DNA of 47,762 nucleotides from an uncultured Porphyromonadaceae bacterium (GTDB taxonomy: Bacteria; Bacteroidota; Bacteroidia; Bacteroidales; Muribaculaceae), in NCBI GenBank assembly GCA_947176205.1, contig CAMWPX010000002.1, positions 1 to 47,762 on the forward strand. Direction: 5' to 3'. A program made the position numbers and the translations under genes. This document shows, piece by piece, positions 35,378-43,142 of the stretch; position 1 is the first letter of the stretch, and every line of letters begins with the position of its first letter. The notes under the pieces are model-generated. The model ran no database searches and was not told where the DNA came from. It saw nothing but the letters and a program-made list of their open reading frames with translations.

Positions 35378-36694
35378 TTAATCGCGGTCAAGTCCGAAGA
35401 ATGGCTCAAGCACACACGAACGGTAAGGCACCACATCGACCTGCAGATTGAGTTTGGCTCCGAAATCATTGACCGACAAAGTATAGATATGATTTCTCAG
35501 TATGTTTTGTCCGAAAGAAAAATTGACACCATTGTATGAGGTCATAGGCACGTAAAAATCAAGGTATTCCATCGTGGTGTCCGCCTTGCGATTAGCGATT
35601 GTTACGTGAAACACAGGCATACCCTCATCTACATTGTTGTTAGGATGACCTATCCTCTGCTCCGGCACAAAACCGATGAACACATTACCTGTACGTTGCG
35701 ACGACGGAGTTATAGTCCATGACTCCGGTATAGTGCCCAACTTATATGTCTCTGCGAGGGTCAGATTGCTATTTTCCTGAAAGATATTGGGAGTATGAAC
35801 CTGCTGTCCGTCCTCGTAATTGAGAGCTCCGGCAGGAAGTTGTCTTGCCTGAGACTGCGAACTGAGAAATTCTACAGAAGTAATGCAAGGATATCCGTAA
35901 TCATCTTTTTCCTGAATATTATCCACGACCCTGACTTTTGCAAGCGCGCGGAGAAGATTGACCTCACCAAGATATATACGTCCCCCCGGAGTGCTATAGA
36001 CAAGGTCAGCTTCTGTAATAGCAAACATATTAGTACCGAACATAGGGACATGATTCTTCTTATTGCTATAAATAGTCTCCGCATCTGGTCCGCCATCGGC
36101 ATTATATATATCGCTCATAGGAAAGTTCCACTCTGCAAGTTGCGCTATGACTGTGGGGTAAGTCTGACCGGTAATGGCATCCCACTTGGCGGTTGCACTT
36201 GCGCCGGACTGCAAGCAGTTAGCCAAAAGCAAGAAGCGGAAAGAAATTATAGACTTACCTTCGCGTGTTATCTCATATCCGTCAAGCACATCTTTAAGGT
36301 CATCCTTACGTATCATGAGATTGACGAAATAACTACCCTTACCACCCGCAACAATATTGATGCGCGCATCATCGGAATCAAGCAGATTCGTAAGCTTATA
36401 CACGAGCTTTTCATCGGAAGTAGAACCGGCTATTTTAGCAAAGACAAATATTCCGAGATCCCTTATATCGATACCGTCCTCGAAGTCACGAAATTCGCTG
36501 TCGGTCTCGCCATGACCCTGACTGTCGGCGCGGGAGCGTGTAATCGCACTGCCAGTCACCATATTGAAACTGAGCGACATGCATTCACCCGACACGACAT
36601 ATGTAGGGTCAGGGGCAGGAACTGGTTCATCTGACGAGGAACACGCTGCCAGCAACAACAAGGTGGGTATGAGGAAGATATATATATATTTCAT
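35378..36694 (-). CDS. Accessory fimbrial subunit (FimC/Mfa3-like)
   Basis: This is a 438-residue lipoprotein, started at ATG 36694 (MKYIYIFLIPTLLLLAAC) because it puts the lipobox at the usual place. Fimbrillin features include the first strand SGECMSLSFNMVTGSAITRSRADS with an arginine-cleavage candidate (RSR), IDIRDLGIFVFAK, YFVNLMIRK, and VNLLRALAKVRVVDN, a core strand of the family. The C-terminal NHIYTLSVNDFGAKLNLQVDVVPY matches the conserved last strand, including the VxPY end. It sits between anchor A and the tip gene, as accessory genes do in P. gingivalis loci. Its exact place in the fibre is inferred. Confidence 0.8.
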   Translation of the reverse strand: MKYIYIFLIPTLLLLAACSSSDEPVPAPDPTYVVSGECMSLSFNMVTGSAITRSRADSQGHGETDSEFRDFEDGIDIRDLGIFVFAKIAGSTSDEKLVYKLTNLLDSDDARINIVAGGKGSYFVNLMIRKDDLKDVLDGYEITREGKSIISFRFLLLANCLQSGASATAKWDAITGQTYPTVIAQLAEWNFPMSDIYNADGGPDAETIYSNKKNHVPMFGTNMFAITEADLVYSTPGGRIYLGEVNLLRALAKVRVVDNIQEKDDYGYPCITSVEFLSSQSQARQLPAGALNYEDGQQVHTPNIFQENSNLTLAETYKLGTIPESWTITPSSQRTGNVFIGFVPEQRIGHPNNNVDEGMPVFHVTIANRKADTTMEYLDFYVPMTSYNGVNFSFGQNILRNHIYTLSVNDFGAKLNLQVDVVPYRSCVLEPFFGLDRD

Positions 36695-36721
36695 CTGATT
36701 CACTGGAATCATTAAAATCTA

Positions 36722-37768
36722 TCAGTATATAGGGTCAGACTGCGGAGGCACAACCGCCCAACCGCATATATAAATACCGGCTGCAGTATACCATCCCAAA
36801 TTATTATCAATAAAGAATAATGCCGAGTAATCGCTGCGACGATCGAGATACTCTTGGTCAGAATATTGGTTGAAACGGTTACCCTTGGCATATATGAAAT
36901 AGTCGATAAGAGGAATATGGATTATGCGTACACCATCAGTATTACGTATAATGTCAAGATAAGCATCGCCGTCAACCATAAGCCGGCTCACGGACATTTC
37001 ATAAAGAAGTGAGGAACGCACGGGCTGGTCATCATCGCCATCGGCACGTCCCTTAGTTGTCTCACCGTAGAGTACGCTCCACGGCGTATAAGTTACAGCG
37101 GGGCTATCGTCCCTGACTGCGTTGTCCCACGCCAGCCATGAATCGGCGTAGGTGAATGTAACGGTAAAATCACTTTCTTTTAGAGCGGTACCGTCTTCAT
37201 TTACGAGCATCACTGCGATGTCGTTGGTGTCCTTTATCAACGGTATGGTTACTGTAGTAATAGAAGGAGCGTTAGGTTTGATTTTATGCTCGACTCCTGA
37301 TTTCTTGCCGTGAAATAAGGCCTTGAAATGCGACGAACTTACGTTCAATCCGTCTTTTTCTATAGTATTAAGTTTCATTTCGAGCTCCTCCATACTTACC
37401 GGTGTGTAAGTGGCAAGAGAGAAATCATCATTGCCATCCAGTCCGCACCATGCCACGAAGTCATACGTTCCTCCTCCGAGTGGTGTTTCCAGCATGAAAT
37501 CTGGGTCTTTAAGTCTATCGCCCGAAGCTGAACCGGTCCAGACTAAATTTCCGGCCTGGTCAAAAGCCCACACATTGACACTGTGTACCTGCGCGGCAAA
37601 TGCCTCACCACGGTCAAGAGTGTAGTTGAACTGAAACTTCACATTGAGCTGCGCGGGACATTCAGGCAGGTCGTCATATATAAGCGAGGAGCAACCTGTC
37701 ATTGTCAGACCAAAGGACAGCACCATGATAATCAGACTGAATATGTTGCGGATAGTATTTTGAAGCAT
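36722..37768 (-). CDS. Mfa2/FimB-type fimbrial anchor lipoprotein (copy A)
   Basis: This is a 348-residue lipoprotein with lipobox TMTGC. The anchor pattern is clear: CPAQLNVKFQFNYTLDRGEAFAAQVHSVNVWAFDQAGNLV (Mfa2/FimB opening), GGGTYDFVAWCGL, a middle with IPLIKDTNDIAVMLVN, and EYLDRRSDYSALFFIDNN near the end. No arginine site follows the first strand, so it should stay lipid-anchored at the outer membrane and hold the fibre base. It is separated from stalk A by an 11-bp GC hairpin, and is followed 10 bp later by the stop-to-start junction with the accessory subunit. Confidence 0.87.
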   Translation of the reverse strand: MLQNTIRNIFSLIIMVLSFGLTMTGCSSLIYDDLPECPAQLNVKFQFNYTLDRGEAFAAQVHSVNVWAFDQAGNLVWTGSASGDRLKDPDFMLETPLGGGTYDFVAWCGLDGNDDFSLATYTPVSMEELEMKLNTIEKDGLNVSSSHFKALFHGKKSGVEHKIKPNAPSITTVTIPLIKDTNDIAVMLVNEDGTALKESDFTVTFTYADSWLAWDNAVRDDSPAVTYTPWSVLYGETTKGRADGDDDQPVRSSLLYEMSVSRLMVDGDAYLDIIRNTDGVRIIHIPLIDYFIYAKGNRFNQYSDQEYLDRRSDYSALFFIDNNLGWYTAAGIYICGWAVVPPQSDPIY

Positions 37769-37788
37769 AAATGATTAGGATTAAAATA

Positions 37789-37816
37789 CCCCGGAGGGAG
37801 GGATTTCCCTCCGGGG
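37789..37816 (-). terminator. GC-rich hairpin between stalk pilin A and anchor A
   Basis: CCCCGGAGGGA (37789-37799) and TCCCTCCGGGG (37806-37816) form a perfect 11-bp stem with a 6-nt loop. On the minus strand it is followed by TATTTTAA, a weak U-tract. It lies in the stalk-to-anchor gap, so it would lower anchor expression relative to stalk and protect the stalk mRNA 3' end. Confidence 0.7.
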
Positions 37817-37863
37817 TTATCTTTGGATGTGCACTAAATTCTAATAGCGCGAGGAATAGGATG

Positions 37864-40053
37864 TTAGAGTTTAACGTTCTGCGTAGGAACTACAGCCCAT
37901 TTCAGAATATTCACGGAGTAAGCCATGAAATAATCTTCAGTGTTGGCCGGGGGAACGATAGGATTATCATCGTCACCGATACCGGAAGCAAGACCCACAA
38001 TTTCGGTAACATTTACCTGATAGCTGTGGTTACGAACCATACCGAAGTCACCTACACGCACACGGTTCCAATCGATTTTGGCAGCGTTCTTCTGTTCATT
38101 ACCCTGACGGTACCAACCGAAGTGTTTAACGGGGATTGAGTAATAGGCATGACCTGTAGTGTAGTAGTAGGAGAGACCTACCTGACGCATAAGCGTTACG
38201 TTAGCATCAGTCAGATGAATCTGAGTGTTCTCATCAAAAGTTGCAGCGTTATCGGGGACAATCTCCATATAACCTCCACTGGTCACGATGTAGATACCAT
38301 CAGCATCTTCAGCGCTGGTAAACTGGAGTGTGCGAGCATTGTTCTGAAGCTTCAACACGGTAGTAGTATTGCCGTCATAATTCTGCTTAACTTTATCGGA
38401 TATTTCAGAAACTGTAAGCGCATTCACCATCATGTCTATATCAGTGGGGTTAGCTATAGTCAGACGGGTATATTCGCCGGCATCCTTTTCTTCGTCGGTC
38501 TGAGATTTTCTGTAAAGAATAGTTGTCTGAGCAAAGAAACGAAGGAGCATTGACTCGCCACCGTCTATAGCGCTCTTAACACCATTAGAGGTATTGAAAT
38601 AGATGTAAGGACGGTCTTCTGTCACTTCCGGACTGGGCACATTACCGGAAAGATAAGTGTAGAAACTGGTGCCTTCGGGAAGAGTAGTGCCGTCAAGATT
38701 GAGGTTGTACTGACCTACATAAATTACGGAAGCAACAGCGGCATTGGGATTCTTGGAGTTAAGCGCACGATAACCCACGGTAGTCTCACGGAAATACTGG
38801 GGCGCAGTCTCCGTAGCGGCAAAGCCTATGTTGTTACCATTAGTAGCAAGTTCGTTATATGAGATATACTTCTGATTAACAGTAATATCCTTGAGATCGG
38901 AAGATACCTCGGGATATTCCTGTGTAAAGTAAGCGGGTGACATTCCCCAGAATGAACGGTGAAGGTCAGGATTGTTCCATGCCCAACGGTTACCGGCTGA
39001 AAGTACATTGGCACCGTCGGAATAATCCCAGCTGTTGTTACCCTCCACATAAGTAGCAGGATTTACACGGGCATTTAGCTGACCGAAAGTATAGTTATCG
39101 GCAAGAATTCCACCTAACTCAGATTCCTGACGGAACGATTTGATAACATAAGAGCTGTTTGATTCAGCATTTACAGCCCAATACTGAGGTACGAACTGGA
39201 GAGTAACAAGCTTGGTAGTGGTGCTTGAAGTTGCTGCAGGATTTTCTGCGGTCAGGTCATAGACGCGGGTAGCTGTAACGTAATTAGTGGGGTCAACAGC
39301 ATTGAAAGCAAGCTTGGTTGCATAACGCTCCACATATATATTAAGAGTGTTATTAGAACCAAGAGCGTCTTCGGCAGCCTTTTCGGTAGTATATAAATAC
39401 GTTTCAGGAATAGGTACCGCAACCTGAGGCAGTCCGTCATTAGGGGCAAGACCGGTAGTAGCTCCTGCACTGCGGGGATAGTACACAGAGTTACTCATAG
39501 CAAAGTACTTCGTCGCACCGCCACCTATCGTACTCCATGTGGCTGTACGCGATATGGTCTGAATCACATTGAGAGGATTCTGGAGCGTAGCGGGCGAAAT
39601 CGGGTTGATGTAGCAGATAACCTGAGCAGGCTTTTTCTCACCTTTCTTAACGCTTACCGGAACTACCGACTTATAAGAGCGTTCGATAGTTAAATCGTCA
39701 TTAATATCTTCATTAAGATGAGAGTCATCGAGTTCAACAGGAACGATGTCACCGACTACGTTACCATCTTCGTCATAGAATACGAAATAGGCGTTGTTAA
39801 TCTGATTCTCAGAATTCGGAGTGCCATCTTCAAAATCAGTACCGGGAGAAGGGGTACCATTGTCACCAGCGGCGCGGGACTCGGTTCCGTCACCGGCGAT
39901 TTTCATACTGACGTAGAATGTCTGGTCTGCTTCCAGAATAGGATTCCCGTTACTGTCGGGATTCTGAATAGCTTCTGCAACCACATCGTCGTCAGAACAA
40001 GACGCAAACATAGCTAAAGAAAGCAGTCCTGCAAAAAGAGATTTAATTTTCAT
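37864..40053 (-). CDS. Mfa1-family major fimbrial stalk subunit (copy A)
   Basis: This is a 729-residue type V pilin precursor, longer than copy B. The signal MKIKSLFAGLLSLAMFASCSDDD differs from that of copy B by one residue up to the double Asp, although the mature regions are very different. The first mature strand QTFYVSMKIAGDGTESRAAGD contains a cleavage candidate (ESR). VERYATKLAFNAVDP is a core fimbrillin strand. The C-terminus HSYQVNVTEIVGLASGIG and MAYSVNILKWAVVPTQNVKL resembles Mfa1 C-terminal strands. It lies 32 bp after the OmpA-like gene, which makes it the first stalk gene of the locus and probably the main pilin. Confidence 0.87.
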   Translation of the reverse strand: MKIKSLFAGLLSLAMFASCSDDDVVAEAIQNPDSNGNPILEADQTFYVSMKIAGDGTESRAAGDNGTPSPGTDFEDGTPNSENQINNAYFVFYDEDGNVVGDIVPVELDDSHLNEDINDDLTIERSYKSVVPVSVKKGEKKPAQVICYINPISPATLQNPLNVIQTISRTATWSTIGGGATKYFAMSNSVYYPRSAGATTGLAPNDGLPQVAVPIPETYLYTTEKAAEDALGSNNTLNIYVERYATKLAFNAVDPTNYVTATRVYDLTAENPAATSSTTTKLVTLQFVPQYWAVNAESNSSYVIKSFRQESELGGILADNYTFGQLNARVNPATYVEGNNSWDYSDGANVLSAGNRWAWNNPDLHRSFWGMSPAYFTQEYPEVSSDLKDITVNQKYISYNELATNGNNIGFAATETAPQYFRETTVGYRALNSKNPNAAVASVIYVGQYNLNLDGTTLPEGTSFYTYLSGNVPSPEVTEDRPYIYFNTSNGVKSAIDGGESMLLRFFAQTTILYRKSQTDEEKDAGEYTRLTIANPTDIDMMVNALTVSEISDKVKQNYDGNTTTVLKLQNNARTLQFTSAEDADGIYIVTSGGYMEIVPDNAATFDENTQIHLTDANVTLMRQVGLSYYYTTGHAYYSIPVKHFGWYRQGNEQKNAAKIDWNRVRVGDFGMVRNHSYQVNVTEIVGLASGIGDDDNPIVPPANTEDYFMAYSVNILKWAVVPTQNVKL

Positions 40054-40073
40054 AAATGTGTGATTGATAAAAA
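40004..40073. repeat. Direct repeat, copy at the 5' end of stalk gene A
   Basis: This is the partner of the repeat at 31665-31734. Positions 40034-40073 are identical over 40 bp, spanning the last leader bases, the ATG and the first signal-peptide codons. Further identity runs through the signal peptide with a few substitutions. Same orientation, 8339 bp apart. Confidence 0.9.
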
Positions 40074-40085
40074 AATTATTGTTAG

Positions 40086-41564
40086 TTATTTATTTGATTT
40101 CGAGGTTAAATTCAATTCTACGGAGTTTTTGACCCCCTTAATATTTTCAAGAGCGGCAGCTGCGGCAGCATTCGTAGGCGCGAGTTGCTCAAATATCGCT
40201 ATTGCTCCGTCGTAATCACCCGACATTCCTTTGTATACGCCACGGTAATATCTGGCTTCTTCGGAATCACCGGATTTTTCAAGGTAACGGACTGCACGGT
40301 CAAGTTCACCGCGGCGCAATGTGATTGCGGCAGCGTTTACATTAGCCACCGGGTCGGTTGGATAGAGAGCAGCTGCAAGCTCAAACACTTCCTGATATTC
40401 CGGCGAAGCAGGGTCATAAGTCTGACCGAGCAAATATAGTTCGTTGAGTGACAGTTTATTTGGTTCGGTACGCATCACGCGGGCTATCTCGTTGACATCA
40501 GTAAACGTACGAATTATGTACTGAATCTTGTAATCAGAGTGACGCAAGGCCGGGTATACATTTTCCAACAGGAATTTATACTGCTTGGGATAAGTATATC
40601 GTATCTTATTGTCCTTGGGATCAGGAGCAAGATTTGAGTCTATGATGGCAAGTATTTTCTCACGGTTGCCAAGAGTGGTATCGGAAACCACATAATTGCG
40701 TAATCCTTCCCAGTCTTCAGGCTCATAAGCTGTAGCTATAACCGAAGGGTCAAACGAGTAGAGGCTCTGCACGTAATCGGCAAGTGTAGCGGTACGCCCC
40801 TTGGCAAGACGGACATTGTTGGAGTAAGAACCTTCGGGCGATGCATAACCCTTGATAGTGATAGATGAGATTTGAGCCTCTGGATCGTTGACAACGAAGT
40901 CGATTGATTTGAGAATCTTCTCGATTTCGGCACGGTTGTTACGATAATCAGGTTTCAGCTCGGTACGGTTGACGGGGAAGTCAATGAAGGCAGACCCTTT
41001 GAGTTCACGCGTTTTCACGACTTCGGCTACCGGAGTCATAGTGATAAACGTAGGTGCAAACTCCATAATTTCAGGCAGCGGCGGACGGAAGTCAGCAGTG
41101 GTTATAAGCGTATCGATACTTTCCACCGGAGCACACGAACATCCGCGTAAATCTGTCACAAGCTTAACATCCACCGGATTCTGCTCCATCCATTCGCTGA
41201 ACGGAACTGCCGATGAGTATGCTACCACTCCAAGCTTACCTGCTCGCTGCATACGGTCAGATGACTCGATATCATTTTCGCGAAGATGCAGATAATAACG
41301 GTCACGTCCGGCAAGATAAAGCGAAGGGAAACGTACTTCATTTCCGAGCGAATCACTTGCCACAGGCGTAAAAATCACTTCGCGCGAAGATGACAGCTTC
41401 ACAGCGGAAGCATCGATATTCATTGCCACCTTAAGGCTGTCGGTAGCCGAGCGAGTAACGGACAGGTCTGACACCGGCAATTCAAGTGACGCCGAAGTCT
41501 GCGCGAAAGCGGCACCTGTCACGGCTGCGCCGCACAAAACCAATATGTATCTCAAAGTCTTCAT
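40086..41564 (-). CDS. OmpA-like and TPR-containing DUF3868-type protein of the fimbrial locus
   Basis: This is a 492-residue exported protein starting at ATG 41564 (MKTLRYILVLCGAAVTGAAFAQ). The ORF-track start is 22 codons upstream and lacks a proper signal. The N-terminal 170 residues are beta-rich (VIFTPVASDSLGNEVRFPSLYLAGR), consistent with DUF3868. Residues of about 190-290 are OmpA-C-like (DFPVNRTELKPDYRNNRAEIEKILKSI, ITIKGYASPEGSYSNNVRLAKGRTATLADYV), where Asp/Arg contact peptidoglycan. The C-terminal 110 residues are TPR-like. In Bacteroides, a pair of this gene with a DUF3575 gene precedes Mfa-type loci and may anchor or help assemble the fibre. Confidence 0.85.
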   Translation of the reverse strand: MKTLRYILVLCGAAVTGAAFAQTSASLELPVSDLSVTRSATDSLKVAMNIDASAVKLSSSREVIFTPVASDSLGNEVRFPSLYLAGRDRYYLHLRENDIESSDRMQRAGKLGVVAYSSAVPFSEWMEQNPVDVKLVTDLRGCSCAPVESIDTLITTADFRPPLPEIMEFAPTFITMTPVAEVVKTRELKGSAFIDFPVNRTELKPDYRNNRAEIEKILKSIDFVVNDPEAQISSITIKGYASPEGSYSNNVRLAKGRTATLADYVQSLYSFDPSVIATAYEPEDWEGLRNYVVSDTTLGNREKILAIIDSNLAPDPKDNKIRYTYPKQYKFLLENVYPALRHSDYKIQYIIRTFTDVNEIARVMRTEPNKLSLNELYLLGQTYDPASPEYQEVFELAAALYPTDPVANVNAAAITLRRGELDRAVRYLEKSGDSEEARYYRGVYKGMSGDYDGAIAIFEQLAPTNAAAAAALENIKGVKNSVELNLTSKSNK

Positions 41565-41626
41565 TATATCAACAGAAGTAAATGTATTCGGAATAGAGAT
41601 TAGATTATTAAAGGTAACTAATGATA

Positions 41627-42205
41627 TCAAAACACATACACCAGATTCACCGCAGCCTTTGTCGGACCAACATAGTGGTGAGGCTTGTCATTCTCGCTTT
41701 TGGAACCGCACTCTGTACAGGGAAAACGGTCAAAGCGGGTATATGCCCAGCCAAAACCGATTTCAGCCTCAAGATTCCAATGCTTGCCGAGAATCCAGCT
41801 ATAACCGTAAGCCACACCGGCTCCCACAAACCAGCCCTGTACACGGGTATCTTTCAACAAGCTGAAGTTTGTTCCGAGAAAATCGGGAAGTCCGGAAAGA
41901 TTGCCGAGATTATACTGACCGCCAAGCAGATGTGCGCCTATAAAATGACCGGTAAAATGGTCGCAGAACCAATAACGAGCCTCAGGCTGCAAAAGCCAGT
42001 GTTTCCAGCTATGGTCACTTACACGCCAGGCATTGAGGTTGCCGGAAACATCTATCGACCACTTCGGAGCCAAAAGTACTTCCGCACCGACATTGATTGT
42101 AGCAGCGGCATCATAAAGCAAGTTAGTCTTCACAGCTACATTTTGGGCTCGCAACGAACCCACGATGCCAAGAATAGTCAGTACAACCAATAACAAACGT
42201 TTCAT
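41627..42205 (-). CDS. DUF3575 outer-membrane protein, first gene of the fimbrial operon
   Basis: This is a 192-residue exported protein (ATG 42205, MKRLLLVVLTILGIVGSLRAQ). The mature part reads as an amphipathic small beta barrel: VAVKTNLLYDAAATINVGAEVLLAPKWSIDVSGNLNAW is the DUF3575 opening, followed by ARYWFCDHFTGHFIGAHLLGGQYN, and it ends with an aromatic AAVNLVYVF outer-membrane sorting signal. Function is unknown; its constant pairing with the OmpA-like gene suggests a role at the outer membrane in pilus assembly. It is the first gene after the promoter near 42330, which leaves a 5' leader of about 100 nt. Confidence 0.85.
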   Translation of the reverse strand: MKRLLLVVLTILGIVGSLRAQNVAVKTNLLYDAAATINVGAEVLLAPKWSIDVSGNLNAWRVSDHSWKHWLLQPEARYWFCDHFTGHFIGAHLLGGQYNLGNLSGLPDFLGTNFSLLKDTRVQGWFVGAGVAYGYSWILGKHWNLEAEIGFGWAYTRFDRFPCTECGSKSENDKPHHYVGPTKAAVNLVYVF

Positions 42206-42316
42206 AAGTATAGAATATGATATACGATTCATTAATTTCAACATACTATAGCACAATTACATACAATATCAAGACACAAATTCTTAACGCTAAGGAATGT
42301 GCAAAAATTCAGTGTG

Positions 42317-42348
42317 CAAAATTAAACAATATTTTACACATAAACAAC
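42317..42348 (-). promoter_or_regulatory. Consensus Bacteroidetes promoter of the fimbrial operon
   Basis: On the minus strand GTTG (42348-42345) is followed, after exactly 20 bp, by TAATTTTG (42324-42317), the same layout as the promoter at 7597. Start of transcription is expected near 42309, giving a leader of about 100 nt before the DUF3575 ATG. The surrounding DNA is extremely A/T-rich, and a C8 tract (42377-42384) lies about 30 bp upstream of the -33 box. Confidence 0.75.
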
Positions 42349-42376
42349 TACACAATACTTAAAAAAATACAATCTA

Positions 42377-42384
42377 CCCCCCCC
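42377..42384. repeat. C8 homopolymer tract upstream of the fimbrial promoter
   Basis: Eight consecutive C (G8 on the transcribed direction) sit in an otherwise A/T-rich 240-bp intergenic region, about 30 bp upstream of the -33 box. Length changes by slipped-strand pairing could shift upstream activator contacts; this is inference. Confidence 0.6.
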
Positions 42385-42447
42385 AATTTTAATTTTATTT
42401 AACACACAAAAACATTATTTCTGACGGAAACACCGTAAGAAATCGCT

Positions 42448-43116
42448 TCACGAGAGCGGTTCTGACAGATTTTGACGCGCAAGCCGTAGAATCTCGGCTG
42501 TGTCAGAAGCTATGTAATCGGCATAATGCTCCGTTAGTTCCGATCCGGGACGGAATCCCCATGTCACACCAATAGATGTAACCCCTGCCCGGCGTGCAGT
42601 ATCCATATCCACGCCCGAATCACCTATATATAATACTTGGGATTTAGGCACTGACGCTTGTGCGAGAATTTCAAACACAATAGACGGGTCGGGCTTGGTC
42701 GGAACTCCTTCTTTCTGTCCTTCCACCGCTACCCACTCTACATCAGGGAAGAAATGAGATATTAATTCGGACACCGCCGCCTGATATTTATTGGATGCCA
42801 CAGCGAGTTTATATTCCATCGAATGCAATTCATCCAGCAACTCCCGTACTCCGGGGTACGGCGAGGTATGGTCAGTAAGATGCGTACCGTAATATTGATA
42901 GAAATGCAGCGAAAGCGCATCGACATTGGCATCGGTACGGCAATCTTCAGGTAATACCCGATAAAGAAGACGGCGCACTCCATTGCCTACGAAATAAGGG
43001 TATGCCTCCAACGCGTGTGTAGGAAATCCCGTCTTCCGCAGAGCATAATTGGCAGCTTCAGCCAAATCAGCTATAGTATTGAGAAGTGTGCCGTCAAGGT
43101 CAAAAATCGCAAGCAT
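42448..43116 (-). CDS. HAD-family phosphatase (phosphoglycolate phosphatase-like)
   Basis: This is a 222-residue cytosolic haloacid dehalogenase-type phosphatase. The start is the ATG at 43116, giving MLAIFDLDGTLLNT right at motif I (DxDGT); the extra 32 residues in the ORF track overlap tamL. Motif II Ser/Thr is in LAVASNK, the lysine in TKPDPS, and motif IV in YIGDSGVDM. A helical cap domain lies between. It is most like Gph/PGMB-type enzymes; substrate uncertain. It lies 26 bp after tamL and may share its transcript. Confidence 0.9.
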   Translation of the reverse strand: MLAIFDLDGTLLNTIADLAEAANYALRKTGFPTHALEAYPYFVGNGVRRLLYRVLPEDCRTDANVDALSLHFYQYYGTHLTDHTSPYPGVRELLDELHSMEYKLAVASNKYQAAVSELISHFFPDVEWVAVEGQKEGVPTKPDPSIVFEILAQASVPKSQVLYIGDSGVDMDTARRAGVTSIGVTWGFRPGSELTEHYADYIASDTAEILRLARQNLSEPLS

Positions 43117-43142
43117 ATATAATATATTAAGGTGTAAAATAA

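Noticed and set aside
35795-36634. 279-aa plus-strand ORF opposite the accessory fimbrial gene
   Set aside because: It is an antisense shadow of a recognisable lipoprotein gene with biased codon positions.
41621-42193. 190-aa plus-strand ORF opposite the DUF3575 gene
   Set aside because: The minus-strand product has a signal peptide and beta-barrel pattern; the plus-strand product does not look like a protein.
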